DNA from: an uncultured Roseicyclus sp.
GTDB lineage: Bacteria > Pseudomonadota > Alphaproteobacteria > Rhodobacterales > Rhodobacteraceae
NCBI GenBank assembly: GCA_947494975.1
Contig: CANLXA010000002.1
Span: forward strand, 62,001 to 126,000
Length of the DNA: 64,000 nucleotides
Reading direction: 5' to 3'
Shown here: positions 27,023-35,799 of the stretch, piece by piece
Layout: each line of letters opens with the position of its first letter
Numbering within the stretch: position 1 is the first letter of the stretch
The notes under the pieces: generated by a model
Told to the model about the DNA's origin: nothing
Seen by the model: the letters and a program-made list of their open reading frames with translations, nothing else
The model's database searches: none
Program-made: the position numbers and the translations under genes

Positions 27023-28571
27023 CCTTGTAAGACACTTCCTTCACATCCCCGCCGGTCTTCTCGCGCCGCACGATCAGCCGGTTGAGCGCGTTCACATAGG
27101 CCTTCACGCTCGCCACCACGGTATCGGTATCCGCCGACTGGCCGGTGGCGATCCGCCCGTCTTCCTCGATCCGCACGGTCACGGTCGCCTGCGCGTCCAT
27201 ACCCTCGGTCACGGCGCTCACCTGATAGAGCTGCAACCGCGCCTCGTTGGGGTAGATCGCCTTGACCGCGTTGAACGCCGCATCCACCGGCCCGTCGCCC
27301 TGCGCCGTCGCCTGATGGTCCTTGTCGCCCACCCGCAGGGTGATGTCCGCCGATTGCGGCGCCTGCGTGCCGCAGACCACGCGCAGGAACTTCACCTCCA
27401 GATGTCCGTCCCCGTCACTGCCCGCATCCGTCACCAGCGCGATCAGATCGTCGTCGAACACCTCCTTCTTGCGATCCGCCAGCGCCTTGTAGCGCACGAA
27501 CAGGTCGTTGAGCTGGTTGTCCCCCAGCTCGTAGCCCAGATCCTTCAGCTTGCTCCGCAACGCCGCCCGTCCTGAATGCTTGCCCATGACGATATTCGTC
27601 TCGGCCAGGCCCACATCCTCGGGCCGCATGATCTCGAACGTATCGGCGCTTTTCAGCATCCCGTCCTGATGGATGCCGCTTTCATGGGCGAAGGCGTTCT
27701 TGCCGACAATCGCCTTGTTGGGCTGCACGTTGAAGCCCGACACCGTGGCCACCCGGCGGCTCAGATGCATGATCCTGGTCGAGTCGATGCCCGTCGTGTA
27801 CGGCATGATGTCGTGGCGCACCTTCATCGCCATCACGACCTCTTCCAGCGCGGTGTTGCCCGCGCGCTCCCCCAGCCCGTTGATGGTGCATTCGATCTGC
27901 CGCGCGCCGCCCGCGACGGCAGCCAGAGAGTTCGCCGTCGCCATGCCCAGATCGTTATGGCAGTGCGTGGCGAAGATGATCTCATCTGCGCCCGGCACTT
28001 CGGCGATCAAACGCCGGATCAGGTCGGCGCTTTCCACTGGTGCGGTATAGCCGCAGGTATCGGGGATGTTGATCGTCGTGGCGCCTGCCTTGATCGCGAT
28101 TTCCACCGTGCGGGCCAGATAATCCCATTCCGTGCGGGTCGCATCCATCGGCGACCATTGCACGTTGTCACACAGGTTGCGGGCATGGGTGACGGTCTCA
28201 TGGATCCGGTCGGCCATCTCGTCCTTGGTCAGGTTCGGGATCGCGCGGTGCTGCGGCGACGTCCCTATGAAGGTGTGGATGCGGGGGGATTTCGCGTGCT
28301 TCACCGCCTCCCATGCCCGGTCGATATCCTTGAAGTTCGCGCGCGCCAGCCCGCAGATCGTGGCATTCTTCGCGTTCTTGGCAATCTCCGAAACGGCGGC
28401 AAAGTCACCCTCGCTCGCAATCGGAAAGCCCGCTTCGATGATATCGACGCCCATTTCGTCAAGCAGGCCGGCAATCTCCAGTTTCTCGTCATGGCTCATG
28501 GTCGCGCCGGGGCTCTGCTCGCCGTCGCGCAGGGTAGTGTCAAAAATCAGGACTCGGCTGTCATTGGTCAT
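27012..28571 (-). CDS. leuA: 2-isopropylmalate synthase
   Basis: A 519-residue enzyme that condenses acetyl-CoA with 2-ketoisovalerate in the first committed step of leucine synthesis. The catalytic DTTLRDGEQSPG (residues 11-22), HCHNDLGMATANSLAA and the metal-binding NGLGERAGNT are intact. The C-terminal LeuA regulatory domain (about residue 400 onward) that mediates leucine feedback is present. A leader peptide gene and hairpins lie upstream at 28612-28730, suggesting translation-linked control by charged tRNA-Leu. An AAGGAA ribosome site precedes the start. Confidence 0.97.
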   Translation of the reverse strand: MTNDSRVLIFDTTLRDGEQSPGATMSHDEKLEIAGLLDEMGVDIIEAGFPIASEGDFAAVSEIAKNAKNATICGLARANFKDIDRAWEAVKHAKSPRIHTFIGTSPQHRAIPNLTKDEMADRIHETVTHARNLCDNVQWSPMDATRTEWDYLARTVEIAIKAGATTINIPDTCGYTAPVESADLIRRLIAEVPGADEIIFATHCHNDLGMATANSLAAVAGGARQIECTINGLGERAGNTALEEVVMAMKVRHDIMPYTTGIDSTRIMHLSRRVATVSGFNVQPNKAIVGKNAFAHESGIHQDGMLKSADTFEIMRPEDVGLAETNIVMGKHSGRAALRSKLKDLGYELGDNQLNDLFVRYKALADRKKEVFDDDLIALVTDAGSDGDGHLEVKFLRVVCGTQAPQSADITLRVGDKDHQATAQGDGPVDAAFNAVKAIYPNEARLQLYQVSAVTEGMDAQATVTVRIEEDGRIATGQSADTDTVVASVKAYVNALNRLIVRREKTGGDVKEVSYKDVG

Positions 28572-28620
28572 ATCGTGTTCCTTAGCGGTATATTGAGGTG
28601 TCTCCGGCGCTGTCCCTCCC

Positions 28621-28650
28621 CTGAGCGGTCGCGCCGAAAGGCACGCTCAG
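28621..28650 (-). promoter_or_regulatory. leuA attenuator-like hairpin
   Basis: On the minus strand CTGAGCG (28650-28644) can pair perfectly with CGCTCAG (28627-28621) around an inner TGCC/GGCG stem. The 5' arm covers the stop codon of the leucine leader peptide. The next bases, GGGGAGGGAC (28621-28612), can instead pair with the leucine-codon run GTCTCCTCC with one mismatch. That gives the mutually exclusive pairings expected of a ribosome-controlled attenuator. No U-tract follows, so the switch may act on Rho or on leuA translation rather than intrinsic termination. Confidence 0.6.
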
Positions 28651-28730
28651 AGGCGGCTAAGGAGGAGGAGACCAAGCAGCGCGCGCGCGGCGGGGGCCGC
28701 GGCAGGTGTGATATGAATACGCTTGGTCAT
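28647..28730 (-). CDS. leuL: Leucine leader peptide (27 codons) upstream of leuA
   Basis: A short open frame 76 bases before leuA encodes MTKRIHITPA followed by an Ala/Arg stretch and then LLGLLLLSRL before the stop. Seven of the last ten residues are leucine, using CTG, CTT, CTC, CTC, CTC, CTT and CTC. This is the layout of an amino-acid leader peptide: ribosomes would stall at the leucine run when charged tRNA-Leu is low and so change the folding of the adjacent hairpin. No clear Shine-Dalgarno site precedes the ATG, so it may be leaderless or weakly translated. Not expected to have a function as a protein. Confidence 0.8.
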   Translation of the reverse strand: MTKRIHITPAAAPAARALLGLLLLSRL

Positions 28731-28822
28731 GTCTATGAAATGACCGATCCGGCCCCTTTTGAAAACCCCTAATCGGGTCAGTGTGGTTGACCGTTGCCAC
28801 GCCACCCCTACCTCGCCTTGTC

Positions 28823-29488
28823 ATGATTGATGCATTGGTGATCGGGGCGTCCGGCGGGATCGGGCAGGCCATGGCCGCGGAAATGGGCGCACGTGGCGGC
28901 AACGTCACTGGGCTCTCGCGGTCGGTGGACGGGTTTGATGTGACGGATGCGGCACGGGTGGACGAGGTGTTGGGTGCGCTCGACGGGCCATTTCAGACAA
29001 TCTTCGTGGCCACCGGTATCCTCGCGCCCAAGGGCGGCGCGCCGGAGAAGCAGCTCACCGCGATGGATGCGTCCGCCATGGCCGAGGTGTTTGCCGTGAA
29101 CACGATCGGCGTGGCCAATATCCTGCGTCATCTTCCGCGCCTGCTGCCCAGGAAAACCCGATCCGTGACCGGCATCCTGACGGCCCGGGTCGGGTCCATC
29201 GGGGATAATCGCATCGGCGGCTGGCATTCCTACCGCGCGTCCAAGGCGGCGGCGAACATGCTGGTCCGCGGCGCGGCGATCGAGCTTGGCCGGACCCATC
29301 GCGATGCGATCGTCGTGTCCCTGCACCCCGGCACCGTTGCCACGCCCTTCACCGCCGACTATGCCGCCACCAACAAAACCGTGCCAGCGGATGAGACCGC
29401 CCGGATGCTGTGCGACCTGATGGAGCGGCTTCGCCCCGATCAGACCGGCGGCTTCTTCGATTATTCCGGGGCCGTGATCCCATGGTAG
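28823..29488 (+). CDS. Short-chain dehydrogenase/reductase
   Basis: A 221-residue Rossmann-fold oxidoreductase. The cofactor motif GASGGIGQAMA (about 8-18), a catalytic YRASKAA and the PG motif LHPGTVATPF are present. Substrate unknown. Its stop overlaps the start of the photolyase gene by 7 bases, a coupling that suggests a linked role, for example in light or oxidative stress. ATG 28823 is chosen over an upstream in-frame GTG. Confidence 0.88.
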   Translation: MIDALVIGASGGIGQAMAAEMGARGGNVTGLSRSVDGFDVTDAARVDEVLGALDGPFQTIFVATGILAPKGGAPEKQLTAMDASAMAEVFAVNTIGVANILRHLPRLLPRKTRSVTGILTARVGSIGDNRIGGWHSYRASKAAANMLVRGAAIELGRTHRDAIVVSLHPGTVATPFTADYAATNKTVPADETARMLCDLMERLRPDQTGGFFDYSGAVIPW

Positions 29489-31008
29489 GGCGTCTTGTCC
29501 TGATCCTCGGCGATCAGTTGACCGACCAGATCTCCGCCTTGCGGGAGGCCGACAAAGGCAGCGATATCGTCGTGATGGCCGAGGTCGCCGATGAAGCCGC
29601 CTACGTGCCCCATCACCCAAAGAAGATCGCGTTCCTGTTCGCGGCGATGCGCAAATTCGCGGCGTCGCTGTCAAATGACGGCTGGCAGGTGCGCTACACC
29701 AGGCTGGACGATCCCGACAATGCAGGCTCCATCCCCGGCGAGTTGCTGCGCCGGGCCGAGGAGACTGGCGCCAAGGAGGTGATCGCGACAGAACCCGGGG
29801 AATTCCGCCTGATCGCGGCGCTGGAGGAGTGCCCGGTGCCGGCGCACCTGTTTCCCGACGATCGGTTCCTGTGCTCCCACGCGGAATTCGAGGCCTGGGC
29901 TGACGGCCGGAAAGAGCTTCGGATGGAGTATTTCTACCGCGAGATGCGCCGCAAGACCGGTCTTTTGATGGATGGCGACAAACCCGAAGGCGGCAAGTGG
30001 AACTACGACCACGACAATCGCAAGCCCCCGCCCGGCAGTGTTGACGCCGCGCCCATGCAATTCACCCCCGATGCCGGGGTGGAGGAGGTCCTGGATCTGG
30101 TTGGGGCCCGGTTCGGCGACAATTTCGGCACCCTGCGCCCGTTCTGGTTTGCGACCGAGACCGGGCAGGCGCGGCGGGCACTGACCCATTTCATCAAGAC
30201 GGCCCTTCCGCGCTTCGGGGATTTTCAGGATGCCATGATGGCGGACGAAAAATTCCTCTACCATTCGATCCTCTCGATGTATCTCAACGCGGGCCTTCTG
30301 GGCTGGCGCGAGATCTGCGATGCCGCGGAGCAGGCCTACCGGGACGGCCACGCGCCGCTGAATGCCGTTGAGGGCTTCATCCGCCAGATCATCGGATGGC
30401 GCGAATACATGCGCGGCGTCTATTTCCGTGAGGGCCCCGATTACACCAGCCGCAACGCGCTCAATCATCAACGCGGCCTGCCGGGCTTCTACTGGGATGC
30501 CGAAACCGATATGGCGTGCCTCTCCGCCGCGGTCGCGCAGACACGAGATGAGGCCTATGCCCACCACATCCAGCGCCTGATGGTGACGGGCAATTTTGCG
30601 CTTCTGGCCGGGATCGACCCCCACGAGGTGCACGAATGGTATCTTGCGGTTTACGCGGATGCCTACGAATGGGTCGAAGCGCCGAACGTGATCGGGATGA
30701 GCCAGTTTGCCGATGGCGGGATCGTGGGCTCCAAACCCTATGTGTCGGGCGGCAACTACATCAACAAGATGTCCGATTACTGCAAAGGCTGCGCCTATGA
30801 CGTGAAGGTCAAGCGCGGTGAGGGGGCCTGTCCGTTGAACTACCTCTACTGGGCGTTTCTGGACCGCCACAGGGACCGGTTCGGCAAGAATCCCCGCATG
30901 GCCCAGATGTATCGGACCTGGATGCGGATGTCCGATGAGAACCGCGCTGAAACCTTGGAAAGCGCAGCGGGCTTTCTTGCGAAATTGGGGCGCGGCGAAC
31001 GGGTTTGA
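29482..31008 (+). CDS. Iron-sulphur bacterial cryptochrome/(6-4) photolyase (CryB/PhrB-type)
   Basis: A 508-residue flavoprotein. The N-terminal domain begins LVLILGDQLTDQ, typical of photolyase-related proteins that bind a ribolumazine antenna, and the C-terminal FAD domain contains HHIQRLMVTGNFALL. The cluster pattern CKGC-X12-C (in SDYCKGCAYDVK then EGACPLNYLYW) plus an upstream Cys in DMACLSAAV matches the four 4Fe-4S ligands of Agrobacterium PhrB. It repairs (6-4) photoproducts or acts as a blue-light sensor, as reported for CryB in Rhodobacter. The ATG overlaps the dehydrogenase gene by 7 bases. Confidence 0.95.
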   Translation: MVGRLVLILGDQLTDQISALREADKGSDIVVMAEVADEAAYVPHHPKKIAFLFAAMRKFAASLSNDGWQVRYTRLDDPDNAGSIPGELLRRAEETGAKEVIATEPGEFRLIAALEECPVPAHLFPDDRFLCSHAEFEAWADGRKELRMEYFYREMRRKTGLLMDGDKPEGGKWNYDHDNRKPPPGSVDAAPMQFTPDAGVEEVLDLVGARFGDNFGTLRPFWFATETGQARRALTHFIKTALPRFGDFQDAMMADEKFLYHSILSMYLNAGLLGWREICDAAEQAYRDGHAPLNAVEGFIRQIIGWREYMRGVYFREGPDYTSRNALNHQRGLPGFYWDAETDMACLSAAVAQTRDEAYAHHIQRLMVTGNFALLAGIDPHEVHEWYLAVYADAYEWVEAPNVIGMSQFADGGIVGSKPYVSGGNYINKMSDYCKGCAYDVKVKRGEGACPLNYLYWAFLDRHRDRFGKNPRMAQMYRTWMRMSDENRAETLESAAGFLAKLGRGERV

Positions 31009-31047
31009 GATGTGGTAACGTGCCGGAAACGATGCGGAGAACACCAG

Positions 31048-31482
31048 ATGGCCCAAGCCCAGAACAAAACCCAGGCCACCGATGCCGATGTCACTGATTT
31101 CCTGGAGGCTGTTGAGCATCCGACGCGGCGTGCCGACGGGCTGGCGCTTGATCAGGTGTTCCGCAAGGTCACCGGCTTCACCCCCCGCATGTGGGCCCCG
31201 TCGCTGGTGGGCTATGGCAGCTATCACTACGTCTATGACAGCGGTCGGGAGGGTGATTTCCTCGCCACGGGCTTTGCGCCGCGCAAGGCGAACCTGTCGA
31301 TCCATATCATGCCCGGTTACCAGGATTATTCCGAAATCCTGTCCCGGTTGGGCAAGCACAAGATCGGGAAATCGTGCCTCTACGTGAACAAGCTGGCCGA
31401 TATCGACGTCAACGTTCTGGAAGAGCTGATCGCGGCAGGGCTCCGTGATCTTGCGGGGTATTGGCCGGTTCGAGCGACCTGA
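31048..31482 (+). CDS. DUF1801 (YdhG-like) protein
   Basis: A 144-residue small cytoplasmic protein with the fold signature of DUF1801: YGSYHYVYDSGREGDFLATG, a central LSIHIMPGYQD and KHKIGKSCLYVNKLADID. No known biochemical role. ATG 31048 follows a CGGAGA site; the gene lies 39 bases after the photolyase and may share its transcript. Confidence 0.85.
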   Translation: MAQAQNKTQATDADVTDFLEAVEHPTRRADGLALDQVFRKVTGFTPRMWAPSLVGYGSYHYVYDSGREGDFLATGFAPRKANLSIHIMPGYQDYSEILSRLGKHKIGKSCLYVNKLADIDVNVLEELIAAGLRDLAGYWPVRAT

Positions 31483-31546
31483 ACCGACAGGCTCAAGCCC
31501 CGGTCAGGCACCGCGCCCCATCTGCGCCCCTGTTCCACTCGAAAGG

Positions 31547-32698
31547 TCACGCAAGTTTCCTGGCCTGTTCCGGTGCGTGTGACGGTCCGGATTGTTCGCC
31601 GCCGCCGATCCGCCCTGGCAGGATCATCCTGAAACGCGCGCCGGGCAGCTCCGCCTGCGGGACATCATGCACCACTTCGAACGCGCCGCCGCGACTGCCC
31701 AGAAGCTGCGCGATGGAGGCGAGGCCGAACCCGTGGCTGCCCTCGCGTTTATGGCCGCGCCGCGTCAGCTCGGCCAGTGTCATGCCCTCAGGCAGGCCTG
31801 GCCCGTCATCGGCGACATCGATGATCAATTGCCCCCGCCGCCGATCTTCCGACGCTTCAACCGAGATCCGCGAGCGGCAGTATTGGGCCGCGTTCGACAT
31901 CAGGTTCCGGATCGCCATTTGCACGACAACTTCATCACAATGGACGTGCAGGTCCGGGACGGTGATGTCCATGTTCATTTCCGGATCGACCATCGCGGCG
32001 ATGTCGGCGCAAAGGCGCCCCAGATCGACGTCGGTTTCGGGACGCGAGCCCTGCTGCATGCTGCGCCCTCGTTCGAGGGTCGAGGTGATCTGCGTCAATG
32101 CCTCATCGACCGTTTGCGAGCACAGGCGCAGGAGTTCGGTCTTGCCGTCCCCCATATCCTCGAACTGATCGAGCACAAGGTCGATCAGGCTCGACACCGT
32201 GGCCAGCGGGCTGCGCGCATCATGGGCTGCCATGGTGGAGAATAATCGCAACTCGTCGAATTGGGCGGTCAACTCGGCCATCGCCTCGGCCGACGCGAAT
32301 TCGCGGTTCTTGCGGTCGGTGATTGCAATGGCCACTCCCAGGATCACCTGGCCCGAAAACCCGGCCGGTTTCGACAAGGTGGTTTCCCACCACGTATCGA
32401 CCCCATCGAGCAGCAGGCATTCCTCATACGATACGGGCTCCGTCCGGTCGAGGCATTGCCGGTAATTGCCCTCCAGCCGGGCCGCTGCGCGCGCCGGAAA
32501 CACCTCGGCCGCCGTCCGCCCGGCCAGAACCGATGGCGTCAGCCCCGTGACCCGCCCCAGAGCGGCATTGGAATGGACGAATTCAAGGCGGTCATTATCG
32601 AGAGTTTGCAACACGAACATGGGCAAATCGATCCCGTCGACCCATGTCAGCAGACGGGCCATGGCCAATTCATCGGATTGTCCGTGTCTCATATTCAT
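31547..32698 (-). CDS. PAS-domain sensor histidine kinase
   Basis: A 383-residue soluble histidine kinase. A PAS domain (about residues 20-130; DRLEFVHSNAALGRVTGLT) comes first, then the dimerisation/phosphoacceptor helix with His159 in MAAHDARSPLATV, then the ATPase domain with NLMSNAAQY (N box), DVADDGPGLPEG (G1) and GFGLASIAQLLG (G2). No membrane segment, so it senses a cytoplasmic signal. No response regulator lies next to it; the partner is elsewhere. Confidence 0.92.
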   Translation of the reverse strand: MNMRHGQSDELAMARLLTWVDGIDLPMFVLQTLDNDRLEFVHSNAALGRVTGLTPSVLAGRTAAEVFPARAAARLEGNYRQCLDRTEPVSYEECLLLDGVDTWWETTLSKPAGFSGQVILGVAIAITDRKNREFASAEAMAELTAQFDELRLFSTMAAHDARSPLATVSSLIDLVLDQFEDMGDGKTELLRLCSQTVDEALTQITSTLERGRSMQQGSRPETDVDLGRLCADIAAMVDPEMNMDITVPDLHVHCDEVVVQMAIRNLMSNAAQYCRSRISVEASEDRRRGQLIIDVADDGPGLPEGMTLAELTRRGHKREGSHGFGLASIAQLLGSRGGAFEVVHDVPQAELPGARFRMILPGRIGGGEQSGPSHAPEQARKLA

Positions 32699-32800
32699 CT
32701 CGACATACTACGCTGCCATGCCTCTGGCTCCGGTGTTAGAGGATTTGCCTTAACGGAAGGTTTCGCCGAGGGCACGACGAACCCGTCAGAACGACAGGCG

Positions 32801-33205
32801 CTATTCCCACCATCGATCGATCCGGGCGATGTCGTCATCGGACCAGCCGAAATGATGTGCCAGTTCGTGGATGAAAACGTGGCTAACCAATTCGGCAAGG
32901 GTCACGTTCCCGCGGTCCACCCATTCATCCAGGATCGCACGGCGGAAAAGCCAGATCGTGTCGGGGCCTTCGGGCTGATCCATGGTGGACTTCAACGGCA
33001 GCGGGATGCCGTCGTAAAGCCCCGTCAGCTCGAACGGGCTTTCAAGCTCCACCTCCTGCAACATCGCCGGGTCCGCGAAATCCTCCACCCGGATGACAAC
33101 CTCCGCCGCGGGCCCGGCCCAGGGCGCGGCCAGCGCGGCACGCGCGGCATGGGCCAGCTCTTCGATCGTGGCCAGATCCGGGGCGATTTGATGGGCGGTC
33201 TCCAT
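32801..33205 (-). CDS. Zincin-type metallopeptidase (PF06262-like)
   Basis: A 134-residue protein with the zinc-protease motif HELAHHFGWSDDDI near the C terminus (His113, Glu114, His117). Size and motif position match the small minimal-zincin family found widely in actinobacteria and alphaproteobacteria. Substrate unknown. No signal peptide. It is divergent from gltX. Confidence 0.88.
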   Translation of the reverse strand: METAHQIAPDLATIEELAHAARAALAAPWAGPAAEVVIRVEDFADPAMLQEVELESPFELTGLYDGIPLPLKSTMDQPEGPDTIWLFRRAILDEWVDRGNVTLAELVSHVFIHELAHHFGWSDDDIARIDRWWE

Positions 33206-33276
33206 GGGCCCGATATGGACAAAACGGGGGTGACATGAAAGAGGAAGGCCCGCATTCCACGAAAGGTCGCGCCCCC

Positions 33277-34602
33277 ATGCCCGTCGTTACCCGTTTCGCG
33301 CCATCGCCCACCGGTTACCTTCACATCGGCAACTTGAGGGCTGCGCTGTTCAATTATCTGATCGCGAAGAAGGCGGGCGGGGAGTTTATCTTGCGGTTGG
33401 ACGATACCGATCCCGAACGCTCCACGACGGCGTTTGCCGATGCGATCAAGGAAGACCTGGAATGGCTCGGCATGGGCTGGGACAGGCTGGAGCGTCAATC
33501 GGACCGGCTGGATCGCTATGCCGCTGCGGCCGATACGCTGCGAGACAAAGGCCGGTTCTACGAGGCATGGGAAACGCCGACGGAACTGGACCTCAAGCGC
33601 AAGAAGCAACTGAACATGGGCCAGCCGCCGGTTTATGACCGGGCGGCACTGGCACTCTCGGACGGGGAGAAGGACGCACTCAGGGCCGAGCGCGGGCAGG
33701 GTGTGTGGCGCTTCAAACTCGATCATGAGCGGATCGAATGGACCGATGGCATCCTCGGGGATCTGTCGATCGATGCGGCCTCCGTCTCCGACCCGGTCCT
33801 GATCCGCGCCGACGGTCAGGTGCTCTACACGATCGCATCGGTGGTCGATGATACCGATATGGGCGTCACCCACGTGGTGCGCGGCTCCGACCATGTGACG
33901 AACACCGCCACGCAGATCCAGATCATGGCAGCACTTGGCCATACGGCCCCGGCCTTCGCCCACCATTCGCTGTTGACCGGCCCTCAGGGCGAAGCTCTGT
34001 CGAAGCGGTTGGGCACGCTGGCGCTGCGTGACCTCCGCGAGGGTGGCATGGAGCCCATGGCCCTGCTATCGCACATGGCGCGGATCGGATCGTCGCAGCC
34101 AGTGGACCTTGTGGGATCGGTGGACGAATTGGCCGAGGGGTTTGATCTGGCGCATTTCGGATCGGCGCCGACCAAGTTCGACGTGGAGGATCTGTGGCCA
34201 CTGACCGCGCGGGTGCTCCATGAAACACCCTATGACGAGGTGTCGGACGAGATCGCCGCGCTGGGTGTGCCGGACGAGATCGCGCCGGCCTTCTGGGACG
34301 TGGCGCGGGCCAATATCAGCACACGGGCCGAGATCGCGGAATGGTGGGCACTGTTCCGCGACGGGGCGACACCGATAGTGGCGGAGGAGGACAAGGCCTT
34401 CGTCGAACAGGCCTTCGCGATGCTGCCGGATCTGCCCTATGACGCCGAAACCTGGAGTCACTGGACCAGCGCCGTGAAAGAAGCCACGGGACGCAAAGGC
34501 AAGGGGCTGTTCATGCCGTTGCGCAAGGCCGTGACAGGTCGGGAACGCGGGCCGGAAATGGCCGATGTCATGCGCTTGCTGCAGGTGAAGCCCACGCTCT
34601 GA
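33277..34602 (+). CDS. gltX: Glutamate-tRNA ligase
   Basis: A 441-residue class I aminoacyl-tRNA synthetase. The HIGH motif lies in APSPTGYLHIGNLRAALF and the KMSKS equivalent is EALSKRLG. Many alphaproteobacteria have two GluRS copies, and the relatively short length suggests this is the second type. ATG 33277 (MPVVTRFAPSPTG) follows GAAAGG; an in-frame ATG at 33235 would add 14 residues that look unrelated to the family. Confidence 0.95.
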   Translation: MPVVTRFAPSPTGYLHIGNLRAALFNYLIAKKAGGEFILRLDDTDPERSTTAFADAIKEDLEWLGMGWDRLERQSDRLDRYAAAADTLRDKGRFYEAWETPTELDLKRKKQLNMGQPPVYDRAALALSDGEKDALRAERGQGVWRFKLDHERIEWTDGILGDLSIDAASVSDPVLIRADGQVLYTIASVVDDTDMGVTHVVRGSDHVTNTATQIQIMAALGHTAPAFAHHSLLTGPQGEALSKRLGTLALRDLREGGMEPMALLSHMARIGSSQPVDLVGSVDELAEGFDLAHFGSAPTKFDVEDLWPLTARVLHETPYDEVSDEIAALGVPDEIAPAFWDVARANISTRAEIAEWWALFRDGATPIVAEEDKAFVEQAFAMLPDLPYDAETWSHWTSAVKEATGRKGKGLFMPLRKAVTGRERGPEMADVMRLLQVKPTL

Positions 34603-34713
34603 GCCGATATCGCGCGCCGGGCCGGGTCAGGTTTTTCGCGCGATTGGCGTCTTTCCCGGACGACACCGCCGCGCTACGTCGGTCATCGAAGCCATCCACC
34701 GGAGCGCAGATCC

Positions 34714-35184
34714 ATGCTTGCCGTCGAAAACGTTCAGGATTACCCCCGTCCGCCGGATCTTCAGCCCGCCGGCACGCGCCTGCGCGCAGTATTTGCGGAG
34801 CTGACCGTGGCCGACAGCATGGACGGCCTGCGGGTCTTGGAAACCCATCACGCGCCAAGCTACTACATCCCGCCCGCCGATGTGGTGATGGCGGCCCTTG
34901 TCCCCACCTCGCGTGAGACGTTTTGCGAGTGGAAGGGGCGCGCGGTCTACTACGACCTGATCGTGAATGGCCGCCGGTCCCGCAATGCGGCCTGGAGCTA
35001 TCCGGCCCCCACAGCCCGGTTCGCGGCCTTGCGGGATCATGTGGCGTTCTACGCGACATCCCTGGATGCCGCCTATGTGGGGGAGATCAAGGTCCAGCCG
35101 CAGCCGGGTGATTTCTACGGGGGGTGGGTGACGCCGAACCTCACCGGCCGGATCAAGGGGGCCGTTGGCACGCTGCATTGGTAG
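34714..35184 (+). CDS. DUF427 protein
   Basis: A 156-residue protein with the DUF427 pattern: VLETHHAPSYYIPPADV, CEWKGRAVYYDL, WSYPAPTARF and YGGWVTPNLTGRIKG. The family is thought to be small beta-rich cytoplasmic proteins without a proven activity. It follows gltX after 111 bases, in which an ATCGCGCG/CGCGCGAT inverted repeat (34609-34644) is seen. Confidence 0.88.
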   Translation: MLAVENVQDYPRPPDLQPAGTRLRAVFAELTVADSMDGLRVLETHHAPSYYIPPADVVMAALVPTSRETFCEWKGRAVYYDLIVNGRRSRNAAWSYPAPTARFAALRDHVAFYATSLDAAYVGEIKVQPQPGDFYGGWVTPNLTGRIKGAVGTLHW

Positions 35185-35195
35185 GGGCCTGTCGC

Positions 35196-35729
35196 CTAGC
35201 TGGCCGCGACCGTGGCGTGAAAGAGATCGGCGGCGATATAGCGGGTGATCTCCGTCCAGTTGTCCGGATCCAGAAGCGCCAGCACACCGTCATCCACCGC
35301 GTAGCCGTAGCGCAGGACGTCCCCGGTCGCGAGGTGGAAGGTCAGGTGGGCGCCATCGGCCTCAAGGTCTGCGTGTTTCTCGCGGATCCACAGGCTGTGG
35401 CCGCCATTACGCAGCGCCCAGATGCCGATGAAGGTCTGTGGTGCAACCGGATTGGCCGTCAGGATGGTCAGGCCGTGATCCTCGGTGAAATCCCAGCCGT
35501 CCCCCGTGGCATCTTCGCGCCATGTGCCAACGGGCGTCTCACCCTCCCCCTGCGCCCGCGAAAACCGGCGGCCGCCCCAGATCATCGCAGCGCCATTCTC
35601 CTCGAACCGGACCGGCTCATCCGGATCGGCAATGTGATAGCTGCCATCACCCTCAACCTCATAGGTCTGGGGCTCACCGGGCAAAAGCCAGATGCCGATA
35701 AGGTCCGGATCGATGTGAAGGCTGCTCAT
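35196..35729 (-). CDS. Hypothetical protein
   Basis: A 177-residue protein I do not recognise. It is rich in aromatic and acidic residues and has internal repetition: IGIWLLPGEPQTYEVEGD near the start and FIGIWALRNGGHSLWIREK in the middle look like two related beta-sheet units that each begin with IGIW. No signal peptide or membrane segment. The start at 35729 is chosen because the open frame upstream overlaps the next gene and looks non-coding. Confidence 0.7.
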   Translation of the reverse strand: MSSLHIDPDLIGIWLLPGEPQTYEVEGDGSYHIADPDEPVRFEENGAAMIWGGRRFSRAQGEGETPVGTWREDATGDGWDFTEDHGLTILTANPVAPQTFIGIWALRNGGHSLWIREKHADLEADGAHLTFHLATGDVLRYGYAVDDGVLALLDPDNWTEITRYIAADLFHATVAAS

Positions 35730-35799
35730 ATCCGCAACATGGCATGGATTGGCGGGCCTGTTAATGCAGGCGTCGTGCGCTTGCGGCGGAGTGAGTCCG

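Noticed and set aside
33235-33276. Longer gltX start at ATG 33235
   Set aside because: The additional 14 residues do not resemble GluRS N termini, and the ATG at 33277 has a GAAAGG site and starts the conserved VTRFAPSPTG.
34609-34644. ATCGCGCG/CGCGCGAT inverted repeat after gltX as a terminator
   Set aside because: The T-run lies in the loop rather than after the stem, so it does not have terminator layout; it could be chance in GC-rich DNA.
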